Origin: Penium margaritaceum
Taxonomy: Eukaryota; Streptophyta; Zygnematophyceae; Desmidiales; Peniaceae
Assembly (NCBI GenBank): GCA_023375785.1
Contig: SZWC01001531.1
Location: forward strand, 204,583 to 248,432
Direction of reading: 5' to 3'
Length of the DNA: 43,850 nt
Positions 20,356 through 32,760 of the stretch are shown piece by piece (within the stretch, counting starts at the first letter, position 1; each line of letters opens with the position of its first letter). Below the pieces are notes generated by a model. It was not told where the DNA came from and did no database searches. It was given only the letters and a program-made list of their open reading frames with translations. Position numbers and translations under genes: made by a program.

Positions 20356-21696
20356 ACACTATGTATGGTCAACATTGACAACTCATAACATGAGTCAAAA
20401 ATGGTCAGAGGGAGAATGAATGATTTTGGAACCCTGTGTATGAACGAGAAAGGACAAAAAACTTCAATACATAGTTGCACAGTGTGGCTACAATGCACAC
20501 CAAGCAACCAAACTAGGCAAATGTCACTGCCCATGATAAAAGAATTTCAATATGGGTCTTCAACATTCACCAACCATTACATGAGTCACAAAGGGTCAGA
20601 TGGGGAAACAATGGTATGTGAATATCAGTTCTCAACTAGCAAGTACAGCGACCTTCAATCAGTATAAGCACGGTGTGGCTACCATGCACAATGACCGACC
20701 AAAGTAGGCATATGTACTACCTTTGACCAAAGAAATCTGCTGTGTGTGGTCAGCATTGACAACTCATAACAGTAGTCACAAATGGTCAGAGGGGGGAACA
20801 ATGGTTTGGGAACACCAGGTATCAGCTAACAAGCACAAGGATCTTCAATAAGATGTGGCATGGTGTGGATACCAAGCACGATGACCAACCAAAGTAGGCA
20901 CATGTTAGTGACCATGACCAAATAATGTCACTAAGTGTGGTAAAACTTGTCAACTCATAACACGAGTCACAAATGATCAGGGTGGAAGATAATGGTTTGT
21001 GAATACTAGTTATTGATTAGCAAGTACAAATACCTTCAATACGTAGTGGCACAGCGTGGCTACCATGCACAGTGACCAACCAAAGTATGCACATGTCAGT
21101 GACAATGACCAACAAATTTCACTTCATGTGGTCAGCATTGACAACTCACAACACGAGTCACTGATAGTCAGAGGGGGTAACAATGGTTTGGGAACACTAG
21201 CTATCGACTAGAAATCACAAAGACCTTTGATACATAGTGACACGGCGTGGTAACCATGTAAAGTGACAAACCAAAGTAGGCGTATGTCACAAACCATGAC
21301 CAAACAGATTTCACAGTGTGTGGTCAACCTTGAAAACACATAACACCAGTCAAAAATGGTCAGTGGGGAAGACCATGGGTTGGGAACACTAGTTATCAAC
21401 TAGCAAGTAAAAATATTTTCAACAAGTAGTGGCACGGTGTGGCTAGCGTGCACAGTGACCAACCAAGTGATGCATTTGTCACTGACTATAACTTAATAAG
21501 TCCAGTATGTGTGGTTAACATTGGCAACTCATAACACGAGTCACAAATGGTCAGAGGGAGAGACAATGGTTTGGGAACCCTATGTATCAACTATAAAGGA
21601 CAAAGAACTTCAGTACGTAGTGGCACGGTGTGGCTAATATGCACAGCAAGTTACCAAACTAGGCATATGTCACAGACCATGACCAGGGAACTTCAA

Positions 21697-21724
21697 TATG
21701 GTTGGTCAACGTTGACCAACCATA
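21697..21724. repeat. Perfect 28-bp palindrome within a monomer
   Basis: The half-site tatggttggtcaac is followed immediately by its exact reverse complement. Shorter forms (tggtcaacgttgacca) recur in the same monomer type throughout the arrays, for example near 17462 and 25140. Confidence 0.9.
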
Positions 21725-24700
21725 ACACGAGTCACAAAGGACAAGGGAAGGAAACAATGCTATGGGAACATCAGTTCTCAACTAGCAAGTACAATGACCT
21801 TCAGTCAGTAGTAGCACGGCGTGGCTACCATGCACAATGACCAACCAAAGTAGGCATATGTACTGCCTTTGACCAAAGAAATCCGCTGTTTGTGGTCAAG
21901 GTTGACATCTCATAATACGATTCACGAATGGTCAAAGGGGGAAACAATGCTTTGGGAAGACCAAGTATCACATAGCAAGAACAAGGAGCTTCAATACATT
22001 ATGGCACATTGTGGATACCATGTACAATGACCAACCAAAGTAGGCATATGTCAATGACCATGACCAAATAATGGCACTAAGTGTGGTAAACCTTGACAAC
22101 TCATAACACGAGTCACAAATAGTCAGGGTGGAAGATAATGATTTGTGAATAATAGTTTTTGACTAGAAAGTACAAATACCTTCAATATGTAGTGGCACTG
22201 GGTGGCTATAATGCACTGTGACCAGCCAAAGTATGCATATGTCACTGACCATGCACAAAGAATTTCAGTTAATGTGGTCAACTTTTACAACTCACAACAT
22301 GGGTCACAGATAGTCAAAGGGGGCTAACAATGGTTTGTGAAAACTAGCTGTCAACAAGAAAGCACAAAAACCTTCGATACTTGATGACACAGCGTGGTAA
22401 CCATGTACAGTGACAATCCAAAGTAGACATGTGTCACAACCCATGACCAAATGGATTTCAGAGTGTGTGGTCAACGTTGAAAACTCATAACACAAGTCAC
22501 AAATGGTCAGTGGGATAAACCATGGGTTGGGAACACTGGTTATCAACTAGCAAGTCAAAATATTTTCAACAAGTAGTGGCATGGTGTGGCTAGCATGCAC
22601 AGTGACCAACCAAAGGATGCATATGTCACTGACTAAGAACGAAAAAGTCCACTATGTGTGGTCAACATTGACAACTCATAACACAAGTCACAAATGGTCA
22701 GAGGGAGAGACAATGGTTTGGGAACCCCATGTATTGACTAGAAAGGACAAAGAAGTTCAATACGTAGTGGCACCGTGTGGCTAATATGCACACCAAACAA
22801 CCAAACTATGCATATGTCACTGACCATGACCAGGGAATTTCAATATGGGTGGTCAACGTTGACCAACCATAGCACGAGACAAAAACAGCCATGGGAGGAA
22901 ACAATGCTATGGGGATATCAGTTCTCAACCAGAAAGTACAACGACCTTCTGTCCGTAGTAGCACGACGTGGAAACCATGCACAATGACCGAACAGTGTAG
23001 TCATATGTACTGCCCTTTAGCAAAGCAATCGGCTACGTGTGGTCAGCATTGACAACTCACAATACGAGTCACAAATGGTCAGAGGGGAAAACAATGGTTT
23101 GGGAACACCAAGTATCAAAAAGCAAGCACAAGGAGCTGCAATACGCCGTGGCACGGTGTGGATACCATGCACGATGACCAACCAAGAAGGCATATGTCAC
23201 TGACCATGACCAAATAATGGCACTAAGTATAGTAAACATTAACGACTCATAACACGAGTCACAAATGGTCAGGGTGGAATGTAATGGTTTGTGAATACTA
23301 GTTATCGACTAGCAAGTACAAATACCTTCAATATGTAGTAGCACAGTATGGCTACAATGCACTGTGACCAGCCAAAGCATGCATATGTGACTGACCTTGA
23401 ACAAATAATTTCACTTCATGTTGTCAACATGTACAACTCACAACACGGGTCACAGATAGTGAGAGGGGGCTCACAATGGTTTTGGAACACTGGCTGTCAA
23501 CAAAAAAGCACGAAGACCTTTGATACGTAATGATACGGCATGGTAACCATGTACAGTAACAAACCAAAGTAGGCATGTGTCACAAACCATGACCAAACGG
23601 ATTTCACAGTGTGTGGTCAACGTTGAAAAGTCATAACACGAGGCACAACTGGTCACATGGGGAAACCATGGGTTGGGAACACTAGTTATCAACTAGCAAG
23701 TAGAACGATTTTCAACAAGTAGTGGCATGGTGTGGCTAGCGTGCATAGTGAGCAACCAAGGGATGCATATGTCACTAACTATGACCGAAGAAGTCCATTA
23801 TGTGTGGTCAACATTGACAACTCATGACACGAGTCACAAATGGTCAGAGGGAGATACAATGGTTTGGGAACCCTATGTATCGACTACAAAGGACAAGGAA
23901 CTTCAATACGTAGTGGCACGGTGTGGCTGAAATGCACAACAAACAACCAAACCAGGCATATGTCACTGACCATGACGAGAGAATTTCAATATGGTTGGTC
24001 GATATTGACCAACCATAACACGAGTCAAAAACGGTCAGGGGAGGAAACAATACTATGGGAATATCAGTTCTCAATTAGAACGCACAGCAACCTTCAGTCA
24101 GTAGTAGCACGGTGTGGCTACCATGCACAATGACCGACCAAAGTAGGCATATGTACTGCCATTGAGCAAAGAAACCCACTGTGTATGGTCAACATTGACA
24201 ACTTATATTGCGAGAAAAAACTTGTCAAAGGGGAAATCAATGGTTTGGGAACACCAAGTATCAAACAGCAAGCACAAGGAGCTTCAATAAGTTGTGGCAC
24301 GGCGTGGATACCATGCACGATGACCAACCAAAGTAGGCATGTGTCACTGACCATGACCAAATAATGGCACTAAGTGTCGTAAACCTTGACAATTCATAAC
24401 ACGAGTCAGAAATGGACAGGGTGGACAAAAATGGGTTGTGAATACTAGTTATCGACTAGCAAGTACAAATACCTTCAATATGTAGTGGCACAGTGTGGCT
24501 ACAATGCACTACGACCGACCAAAGTATGCATATGTGACTGACCATGAACAAATAATTTCACTTCACATGGTCAACATGTACAACTCACAACAGGAACCAC
24601 AGATAGTCAAAGGGAGCTAACAACGGTTTTGGAACACTGGCTGTCAACAAGAAAGCACAAAGACCTTCAATACGTAATGACACGGGGAGGTAACCAAGTA

Positions 24701-27599
24701 CAGTAACAAAACAAAGTAGGCATGTGTCACAAACCATGACCAAACGGATTTCACAGTGTGTTGTCAACGTTGAGAACTCATAACACGAGGCACAACTGGT
24801 CATTGGGGGAAACCATGGGTTAAGAACACTAGTTATCAACTAGCAAATAGAAATATTTTAATCAAGTAGTGGCAAGGTGTGGCTAGCGTGTACGGTGAGC
24901 ATCCAAGGGATGCATATGTCACTGACTATGACCGAAGAAGTCCATTATGTGTGGTCAACATTGACAACTCATAACACGAGTCACAAATGGTCAGAGGGAG
25001 ATACAATGGTTTGGGAACCCTATGTATCGACTGGAAAGGACAAGGAACTTCAATACGTAGTGGCACGGTGTGGCTAATATGCACACCAAACAACCAAACC
25101 AGGCATATGTTACTGACGATGGCGAAAGAATTTCAATATGGTTGGTCAACGTTGACCAACCATAACACGAGTCAAAAATGGTCAGGGGAGGAAACAATGC
25201 TATGGGAATATCAGTTCTCAACTAGGAAGTATAGTGACCTTCAGTCAGTAGTAGCACGGTGTGGTTACCATGCACAATGACCGACCAAAGCAGGCATATG
25301 TACTGCCTTTGAGCAACGAAACCCGCTGTGTGTGGTCAACATTGACAACTCACAATACAAGTCACAATTTGTCAGAGGGGAAAACAATGGTTTGGGAACA
25401 CCAAGTATCAAATAGCACGCACAAGAAGCTTCAATACGTTGTGGCACGGTGTGGATACCATGCACGATGACCAACCAAAGTAGGCATGTGTCACTGACCA
25501 TGACCAAATAATGGCACTAAGTGTGGTAAACCTTGACAATTCATAACACGAGTCACAAATGGTCAAGGTGGAAGATAACGGTTTGTGAATCCTAGTTATT
25601 GACTAGCAAGTACAAATACCTTCAATATGTAGTGGCACAGTGTGGCTACAATGCAGTGTGACCAACGAAAGTATGCATATGTGACTGACCATGAACAAAT
25701 AACTTCACTTCACATGGTCAACATGTACAACTCACAACACGGGTCACAGATAGTCAAAGGGGGCTAACAACGGTTTGGGAACACTTGCTGTCAACAATAA
25801 AGCACAAAGACCTTCAATACGTAATGACACGGCGAGGTAACCATGAACAGTAACAAACCAAAGTAGGCATGTGTCACGAACCATGACCAAACGGATTTTA
25901 CAGTGTGTGGTCGATGTTGAAAACTCATAACACGAGGCACAACTGGTCATTCGGGGAAACCATGGGTTGGGAACACTAGTTATCAACTAGCAAGTAGAAA
26001 TATTTTAAACAAGTAGTGGCAAGGTGTGGCTAGCGTGCACTGTGAGCAACCAAGGGATGCATATGTCACTGACTATGAACGAAGAAGTCCATATGTGTGG
26101 TCAACATTGACAACTCATAACACAAGTCACAAATGGTCAGAGGGAGATACAATGTTTTGGGAACCCTATGTATCGACTGGAAAGGACAAGGAGATTCAAT
26201 ACGTAGTGGCATGCTGTGGCTAATATGCACACCAAACAACCAAACCAGGCATATGTTACTGACGATGGCGAAAGAACTTCAATATGGTTGGCCAGCATTG
26301 ACCAACCATAACACGATTGAAAAACGGTCAGGGGAGGAAACAATGCTATGGGAATATCAGTTCTCAACTAGGAAGTACAACGACCTTCAGTCAGTAGTAG
26401 CACGGTTTGGCTACCATGCACAATGACCGACCAAAGTAGGCATATGTACTGCCTTTGAGCAAAGAAACCCGCTGTGTGTGGTCAACATTGACAACTCATA
26501 ATACAAGTCACAATTTGTCATAGGGGAAAACAATGGTTTGGGAACACCAAGTATGAAATAGCACGGACAAGAAGCTTAAATTCGTTGTGGCACGGTGCGA
26601 ATACCATGCACGATGACCAACCAAAGTAGGCATGTGTTACTGACCATGACCAAATAATGGCACTAAGTGTGGTAAACCTTGACAATTCATAACAAGAGTC
26701 ACAAATGGTCAGGGTGGAAGATAATGGTTTGTGAATCCTAGTTATCAACTAGCAAGTACAAATACCTTCAATATGTAGGGGCACAGTGTGGCTACAATGC
26801 ACTGTGTCGAACCAAAGTTTGCATATGTGACTGACCATGAACAACGACTTTCACTTCATGTGGTCAACATTTACAACTCACAACACGGGTCACACATAGT
26901 CAGAGTGGGCTAACAATGGTTTGGGAACACTGGCTGTCAAGAAGAAAGCACACAGACCTTCGATACGTAATGACACGGTGTGGTAACCATGTACAGTAAC
27001 AAAGCAAAGAAGGCATGTGTCACAAACCATGACCAAACGGATTTCACAGTGTGTGGTCAACGTTGAAAACTCATAACACGAGCCACAACTGGTCAGTGGG
27101 GGAAACCATGGGTTGGGAACACTAGTTATCAACTAGCAAGTAGAAAGACTTTCAACAAGTAGTGGCACGGTGTGGCTAGCGTGCACAGTGACCAACCAAA
27201 GGATGCATATGTCACTGACTATGACCGGAGAAGTCCATTATGTGTGGCTAGCATTGACAACTCATAACAGGAGTCACCAATGCTCAGAGGGAGAGACAAT
27301 GGTTTGGGAACCCTATGTATCGACTAGAATGGACAAGGAACTTCAAAACGTAGTGGCACAGTTTGGCCAACATGCACACCAAACAACCAAACTATGCATA
27401 TGTCACTGACCATGACAAGAGAATTTCAATATGGGTGGTCAACGTTGACCAGCCATAACACGAGTAAAAAACGGTCAGGGGAGGAAACAATGCTATGGGA
27501 ATATCAGTTCTCAACTAGCAAGTACAAGGACCTTCAATCAGTAGTAGCACGGTGTGGCTACCATGCACAATGAACGACCAAAGTAGGCATATGTACTGC

Positions 27600-27660
27600 C
27601 TTTGACCAAAGAAATCTGCTGTGTGTGAGGGAAGACCAAGTATCAAAAAGCAAGCGCAAG
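27600..27660. repeat. Internally deleted satellite monomer
   Basis: After gaaatctgctgtgtgtg the sequence jumps to gaccaagtatcaaaaagcaa, skipping roughly 70 bp present in other copies of this monomer junction. Confidence 0.75.
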
Positions 27661-28781
27661 GAGCTTCAATACATTGTGGCACGGTGTGGATACCATGCAT
27701 GATGACCAACCAAAGTGGGCATATGTCACTGACCATGACCAAATGATGGCAATAAGTGTGGTAAACCTTGACAACTCATAACACGAGTCACAAATGGTCA
27801 GGGTGGAAGATAATGGTTTTTTAATACTAGTTATTGACTAGCAAGTACAACAACCTTCAATATGTAGTGGCACAGTGTGGCTACAATGCACAGTGACAAA
27901 CCAAAGCATGCATTTGTCACTGACCATGAACAAAGAGTTTCACTTCATGTGGTCAGCGTTGACAACTCACAACACGAGTCACTGACACTCAGAGGGGGTA
28001 ACAATGGTTTGGGAACACTAGCAATCAACTAGAAAGCACAAATACCTTCAATACGTATTGACACGGTGTGGTACCCACGTACAGTGACAAACCAAACTAG
28101 GCATATCTCACTAACCATGACCAAATAACTTCAATCATGGTGGTCAACGGTTGCAACCCATAACATGAGTCACAAATGGTCAGAGGGGGAACACATGGTT
28201 TCAAAACTCTATGTATCTTCTAGCAAGCACAGATATCTTTCGTATGTATTGGCACGGTGTGGCTACCGTACACAACGACCTACCCAGGTAGGCATACATC
28301 ACAGCTCATGACCAAAGAAGTTTAGTGGGTGTGGTCAACGTTCACAACTCATAATACAAGTCAAAAATGGACAGAGGGAGAAACAATGGTTTGGGAATAC
28401 TCGGTATCGACTAGCAAGTACACGGACCTTCGATAAGTGGTGGCACGGTGTGGCTACCATGCACAATGACCAACCAAAGTATGCTTTTGTCCCTGAATAT
28501 CATAAAAAAAGTTTCACTGTGTGTAGTCAACATTCCTTCTTACGGCTGGTCTATCGGAGCAATGGTTGAGAGGTTATTCAACCTCAAGCTGCAAAATTTG
28601 AAATTCCGTCTGCGTTTGTCTTTTTATGATTAAACTAACTTTGTTATCATTCATGCTTTTGAAAACTACCCTTAAATATTACACCACCTTATGTTATGCC
28701 ATTTACCCATAGGAACCCTTATAATGTCATTTGGACATCATATGAACACCATGTGCGCTGGCTTTGTGTTTATAGAGTTAA

Positions 28782-29025
28782 ACTCTGGAGCGGTAGGTCA
28801 TGGGTTTGAATTCTCGTACTCGCAATATAGAATAGGCTCACGACATGGGGGAGGGGGGGGGGGCGGGGGCGGNNNNNNNNNNNNNNNNNNNNNNNNNNNN
28901 NNNNNNNNNNNNNNNNNNNNNNNNNNNNNNNNNNACTCTGGAGCGGTAGGTCATGGGTTTGAATTCTCGTACTCGCAATATAGAATAGGCTCACGACATG
29001 GGGGAGGGGGGGGGGGCGGGGGCGG
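28782..29025. repeat. 62-N gap flanked by identical 91-bp copies ending in a G-rich tract
   Basis: 28782-28872 and 28935-29025 read as identical; Ns fill 28873-28934. Both copies end in a long G-run with cgggggcgg. A G-homopolymer that breaks reads, followed by a scaffold join of overlapping contig ends, explains this without a real duplication. Confidence 0.9.
28847..28872 (+). other. G-rich tract, potential quadruplex
   Basis: Runs of 4, 11, 5 and 2 G separated by single bases, repeated at 29000-29025. This could form a G-quadruplex and is a likely cause of the adjacent assembly gap. Confidence 0.7.
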
Positions 29026-29049
29026 CTGTGTTGTGATACCCCAACTCTA

Positions 29050-29234
29050 CCTTCGAGCCTAAGCCATGGGAGGGTAGGGGGGTGTCATAATGCGGTCGTA
29101 AACATGTCCTCCAGGTCATCCACGGCACATCCCTCTAGGGGGGGTGGGAGGGAGTATTCCAGTGAAGACACCTACGTGTAACAAATAAAAAAAAAACCAA
29201 CCTGGTGTCAAAGGGAGAAACCTTTTGCTGTTTG
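29050..29234 (+). repeat. Array boundary segment (left copy)
   Basis: The segment runs from the G-rich gtaggggggtgtcat through cctccaggtc, cagtgaagacacctacg and cctggtgtcaaag to the first satellite monomer. Its reverse complement, diverged by roughly 10-20 percent by eye, lies at 43686-43850. The same flank therefore borders the satellite on both sides in inverted orientation. Confidence 0.88.
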
Positions 29235-32200
29235 TTTACGAGCAAGTACAAAGAATTTCAACAAGTAGTGGAACGGTGTGGCTACCATGCACAATGACCA
29301 ACCAGATTAGGCATGTGCCACTTACAATGACCAAATAATCTTACTATGTGTGGTCAACGTTCACAACCCATAATATGGATCATGAACTGTCAGATGGGGA
29401 TACAATGGTTTGGGGATACTAGATACCAACTAGCAAGTACAACGACCTTCAGTCAGTAGTAGCACGGTGTGGCTACCATGCACAATGACCAACCAAAGTA
29501 GGCATGTGTACTGCCTTTGACCAAAGAAATCCGCTGTGTGTGGTCAACGTTCACAACTCATAAAACGAGTCACAAATGGTCACAGGGGGAAACAATGGTT
29601 TGGGAACACCAAGTATCAACTATCAAGCACAAGGAGCTGCAATACACTTTGGCACGGTCTGGATACCATGCACGATGACAAGCCAAAGAAGGCATATGTC
29701 ACTGACCATGACCAAATAATGTCACCATGTGTGGTACTCTTTGACAACTCATACCACGAGTCACAAATGGTCAGAGTGGAAGATAATGGTTTCTCGATAC
29801 TAGTTATTGACTAGAAAGTACAAATACCTTCAATATGTAGTGGCAGAGTGTGGCTACAATGCACAGTGACCAACCAAACTATGCATATGTCACTGACCAT
29901 GAACAAATGATTTCACTTAATGTAATCAATTTTGACAACTCAAAACACGAGTCATGGATATTCACAGGGGTTAAAAATGGTTTGGGAACACTATCTATCA
30001 AGAAGAAAGCACAGAGACCTTTGATACGTAGTGACACGATGTGGTAAGCATGTACAATGACAACCCAAAGCAGGCATATGTCAATAACCATGACCAAACG
30101 GATTTCAGAGTGTGTGGTCAACGTTGAAAACGCAAAACACGAGTTACAAATGGTCAGGGGGGAAACAATGGGTTGGGAACACTAGTTATCAACTAGCAAG
30201 TAGAAAGATTTTCAACAAGTAGTGGCACGGTGTGGCTAGAGTGCACAATGACCAACCAAAGGATGCATATGTCACTGAGTATGACCGAAGAAGTGCACTA
30301 TGTGTGGTCAACATTGACAACTCATAACACGAGTCACAAATGGTCAGAGGATGAACCAATGGCCTGGGAGCATCAGGTATAAACTAGCAAGCACAATAAC
30401 CTTCAACAAGTTGTGGCAAGGGGTGGATACCATGCACAACGACCAACCAAAGTAGGCATATGTCACTGACCATGACCAAATAATGTCAATAAGTGTGGTA
30501 AACTTTGACAGCTCATAACACAAGTCACAAATGGTCAGAGTGGAAGACAATGGTTCGTGAATACTAGGTACCGATTAGCAAGTACAGATACCGTCAATAT
30601 GTAGTGGCATAGCATGGCTATCATGCACAGTGTCCGACCAAAGTATGCATATGTCAGTGACCATGACCAACGAGTTTCACTTCATGTGGTCAGCATTGAC
30701 AACTCACAACACGAAACACATATAGTCAAAGGGGGATAACAATGGTTTGGGAACACTAGCTATTAACCAGAAAGCACAAATACCTTTAATATGTAGTGAC
30801 ACGGCGTGGTAACCATGTACAGTGACAAACCAAACTTAGCATGTGTCACTAACCATGACCAAACGAATTTCACAGTGTGTGGTCAACATTGAAAACTCAT
30901 AACATGACTCACAAATGGTGAGAGGGGGAAACAATGGATTGGGAACACTAGTTGTCAACCAGCAAGTACAAAAAATTTCAACAAGAACTTGCATGGTTTG
31001 GCTAGCATGCACAGTGACCAGCCAAAGGATAAACACGTCACTGACTATGACCGAAGAAATCCAATATGCGTGGTCAACATTGACAACTCATAAGACGAGT
31101 CACAAATGGTCCGAGGAAGAGACAATGGTTTGGGAACCCTATGCATGGACTAGAAAGGACAAATAACTTCAATACGTATTGGCACGCTGTGGGTACTATG
31201 CACACCAAACAACTAAGCTAGGCATATGTCACAGACCATGACCAAAGAATTTCAATCTGGATGGTCAACATTCACCAACCATAACACGAGTCACAAATGG
31301 TGAGAGGGGGGGGGGACAATGGTTTGGGAATATCAGTTTTCAACTAGCAAGTACAACGCGCTTCAACCAATAGTAGCACGGTGTGGCTACCATGCACAAT
31401 GACCGACCAAAGTAGGCATATGTACTGCCTTTGACCAAGTAGATCTGCTGTGTGTGGTCAACGTTGACAACCCGTAATATGAGTCACAAATGGTCAGAGG
31501 GGGAAACAATGGTTTAGGAACACCAAGTATCAAAAACGAAACACAAGGAGCTTCAATACATTGTGGCACAGTGTGGATACCATGCACGTTGACCAACCAA
31601 AGTAGGCATATGTCACTGACCATGACCAAATAATGCAACTAAGTGTGGTAAACCTTGACATTTCATAACATGAGTCACAAATGTTTGGGTGGGATACAAT
31701 GGGTCGTAGGTGCTTGATATCGACTAGCAAGTACAAATACGTTCAATATGTAGTGGCACAGTGTGGCTACAATGCACAGTGACCAACCAAAGTATGCATA
31801 TGTCACTGACCATGAATAATGAATTTCACTTCATGTGGTCAACATTTACAACTCACAACACGGGTCACAAATAGTCAAAGGGGGCTAACAATGGTTTGGG
31901 AACACTAGCTGTCAACAAGAAAGCACAAAGACCTTCGATACGTAATGACACAGCGTGGTAACCATGTACAGTAACAAACCAAAGTAGTCATGTGTCACAA
32001 ACCATGACCAAACGGATTTCACAGTGTGTGGTCAACGTTGAAAACTCATAAGACGAGTCACAACTGGTCAGTGGGGGAAACCATGGGTTGGGAACACTAG
32101 TTACCAACTAGCAAGAAGAAAGATTTTCAACAAGTAGTGGCACGGTGTGGCTAGCATGCACAGTGACCAACCAAAGGATGCATATGTCACTGACTATGAC

Positions 32201-32639
32201 CAACGAAGTCCACTATCTGTAGTCAACATTGACAATTCATAACACGAGTCACAAATGGTCAGATGGAGAGACAGTGGTTTGGGAACCATATGTATCCACT
32301 AGAAGGGACAAGGAACTTCAATACGTAGTGGCACGGTGTGGCTAATATGCAGACCAAACAACCAAACTAGGCATATGTCACTGACCATGACGAAAGAATT
32401 TCAATATGGGTGGTCAACGTTGACCAACCATAACAGGAATCAAGAACGGACATGGGAGGAAGCACTGCTATGGGAATATCAGTTCTCAACTAGCAAGTAC
32501 AACGACCATCAGTCAGTAGTAGCATGGTGTGGCTACCACGCACAAAGACCAACAAAAGTAGGCATATATACTGCCTTTGACCAAAGAAATCTGCTGTGTG
32601 TGGTTAATATTGATAACTCATAACACGAGTCACAAATGG

Positions 32640-32760
32640 TCAGAGGGGGAAACAATGGTTTAGGAACACCAAGTATCAAAAAGCAAGCACAAGGAGCTTC
32701 AATACGTTGTGGCACAGTGTGGCTACAATGCACAGTGACCAACCAAAGTATGCATATGTC
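32640..32760 (+). repeat. Five-monomer unit caused by fusion of two monomer types
   Basis: A monomer begins as the type with cacaaggagcttcaatacg and changes near 32712 into the next type (ggctacaatgcacagtgacc). The marker spacing across it is ~957 bp, five monomers, as expected from an unequal exchange. Confidence 0.75.

Larger units (their letters stand above)
16760..28470 (+). repeat. Satellite array 1: ~191-bp monomers in a ~1,146-bp six-monomer unit
   Basis: About 60 monomers carry recurring anchors such as gcatatgtcactgacc, aactcataacacgagtca and acaatggtttgggaac. Monomers fall into six types in fixed order. One type, with gaagaagtcca, is followed by types with ggacaa.gaacttcaatacg, tcagtcagtagtagcac, caaggagcttcaatac, aaataccttcaatatgtag and tacgtaatgacac. 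Type-specific markers recur at 1,146-1,147 bp between about 21.4 and 27.2 kb. Orientation is arbitrary; + is used because array 3 is its reverse complement. Small open frames of 60-100 codons repeat with the unit and are not genes. The right edge (28130-28470) is more diverged. Confidence 0.95.
28471..29049. other. Non-satellite interlude between arrays 1 and 2, with a gap
   Basis: This is AT-rich sequence to ~28780, then a 91-bp piece, a gap and the same piece again, then sequence leading to the array 2 boundary. No coding region is evident; the apparent 123-codon frame runs through the Ns. A segment with ggagcggtaggtc and gggtttgaattc resembles promoter boxes of tRNA-derived SINEs, but spacing is too short for a clear call. 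Confidence 0.6.
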
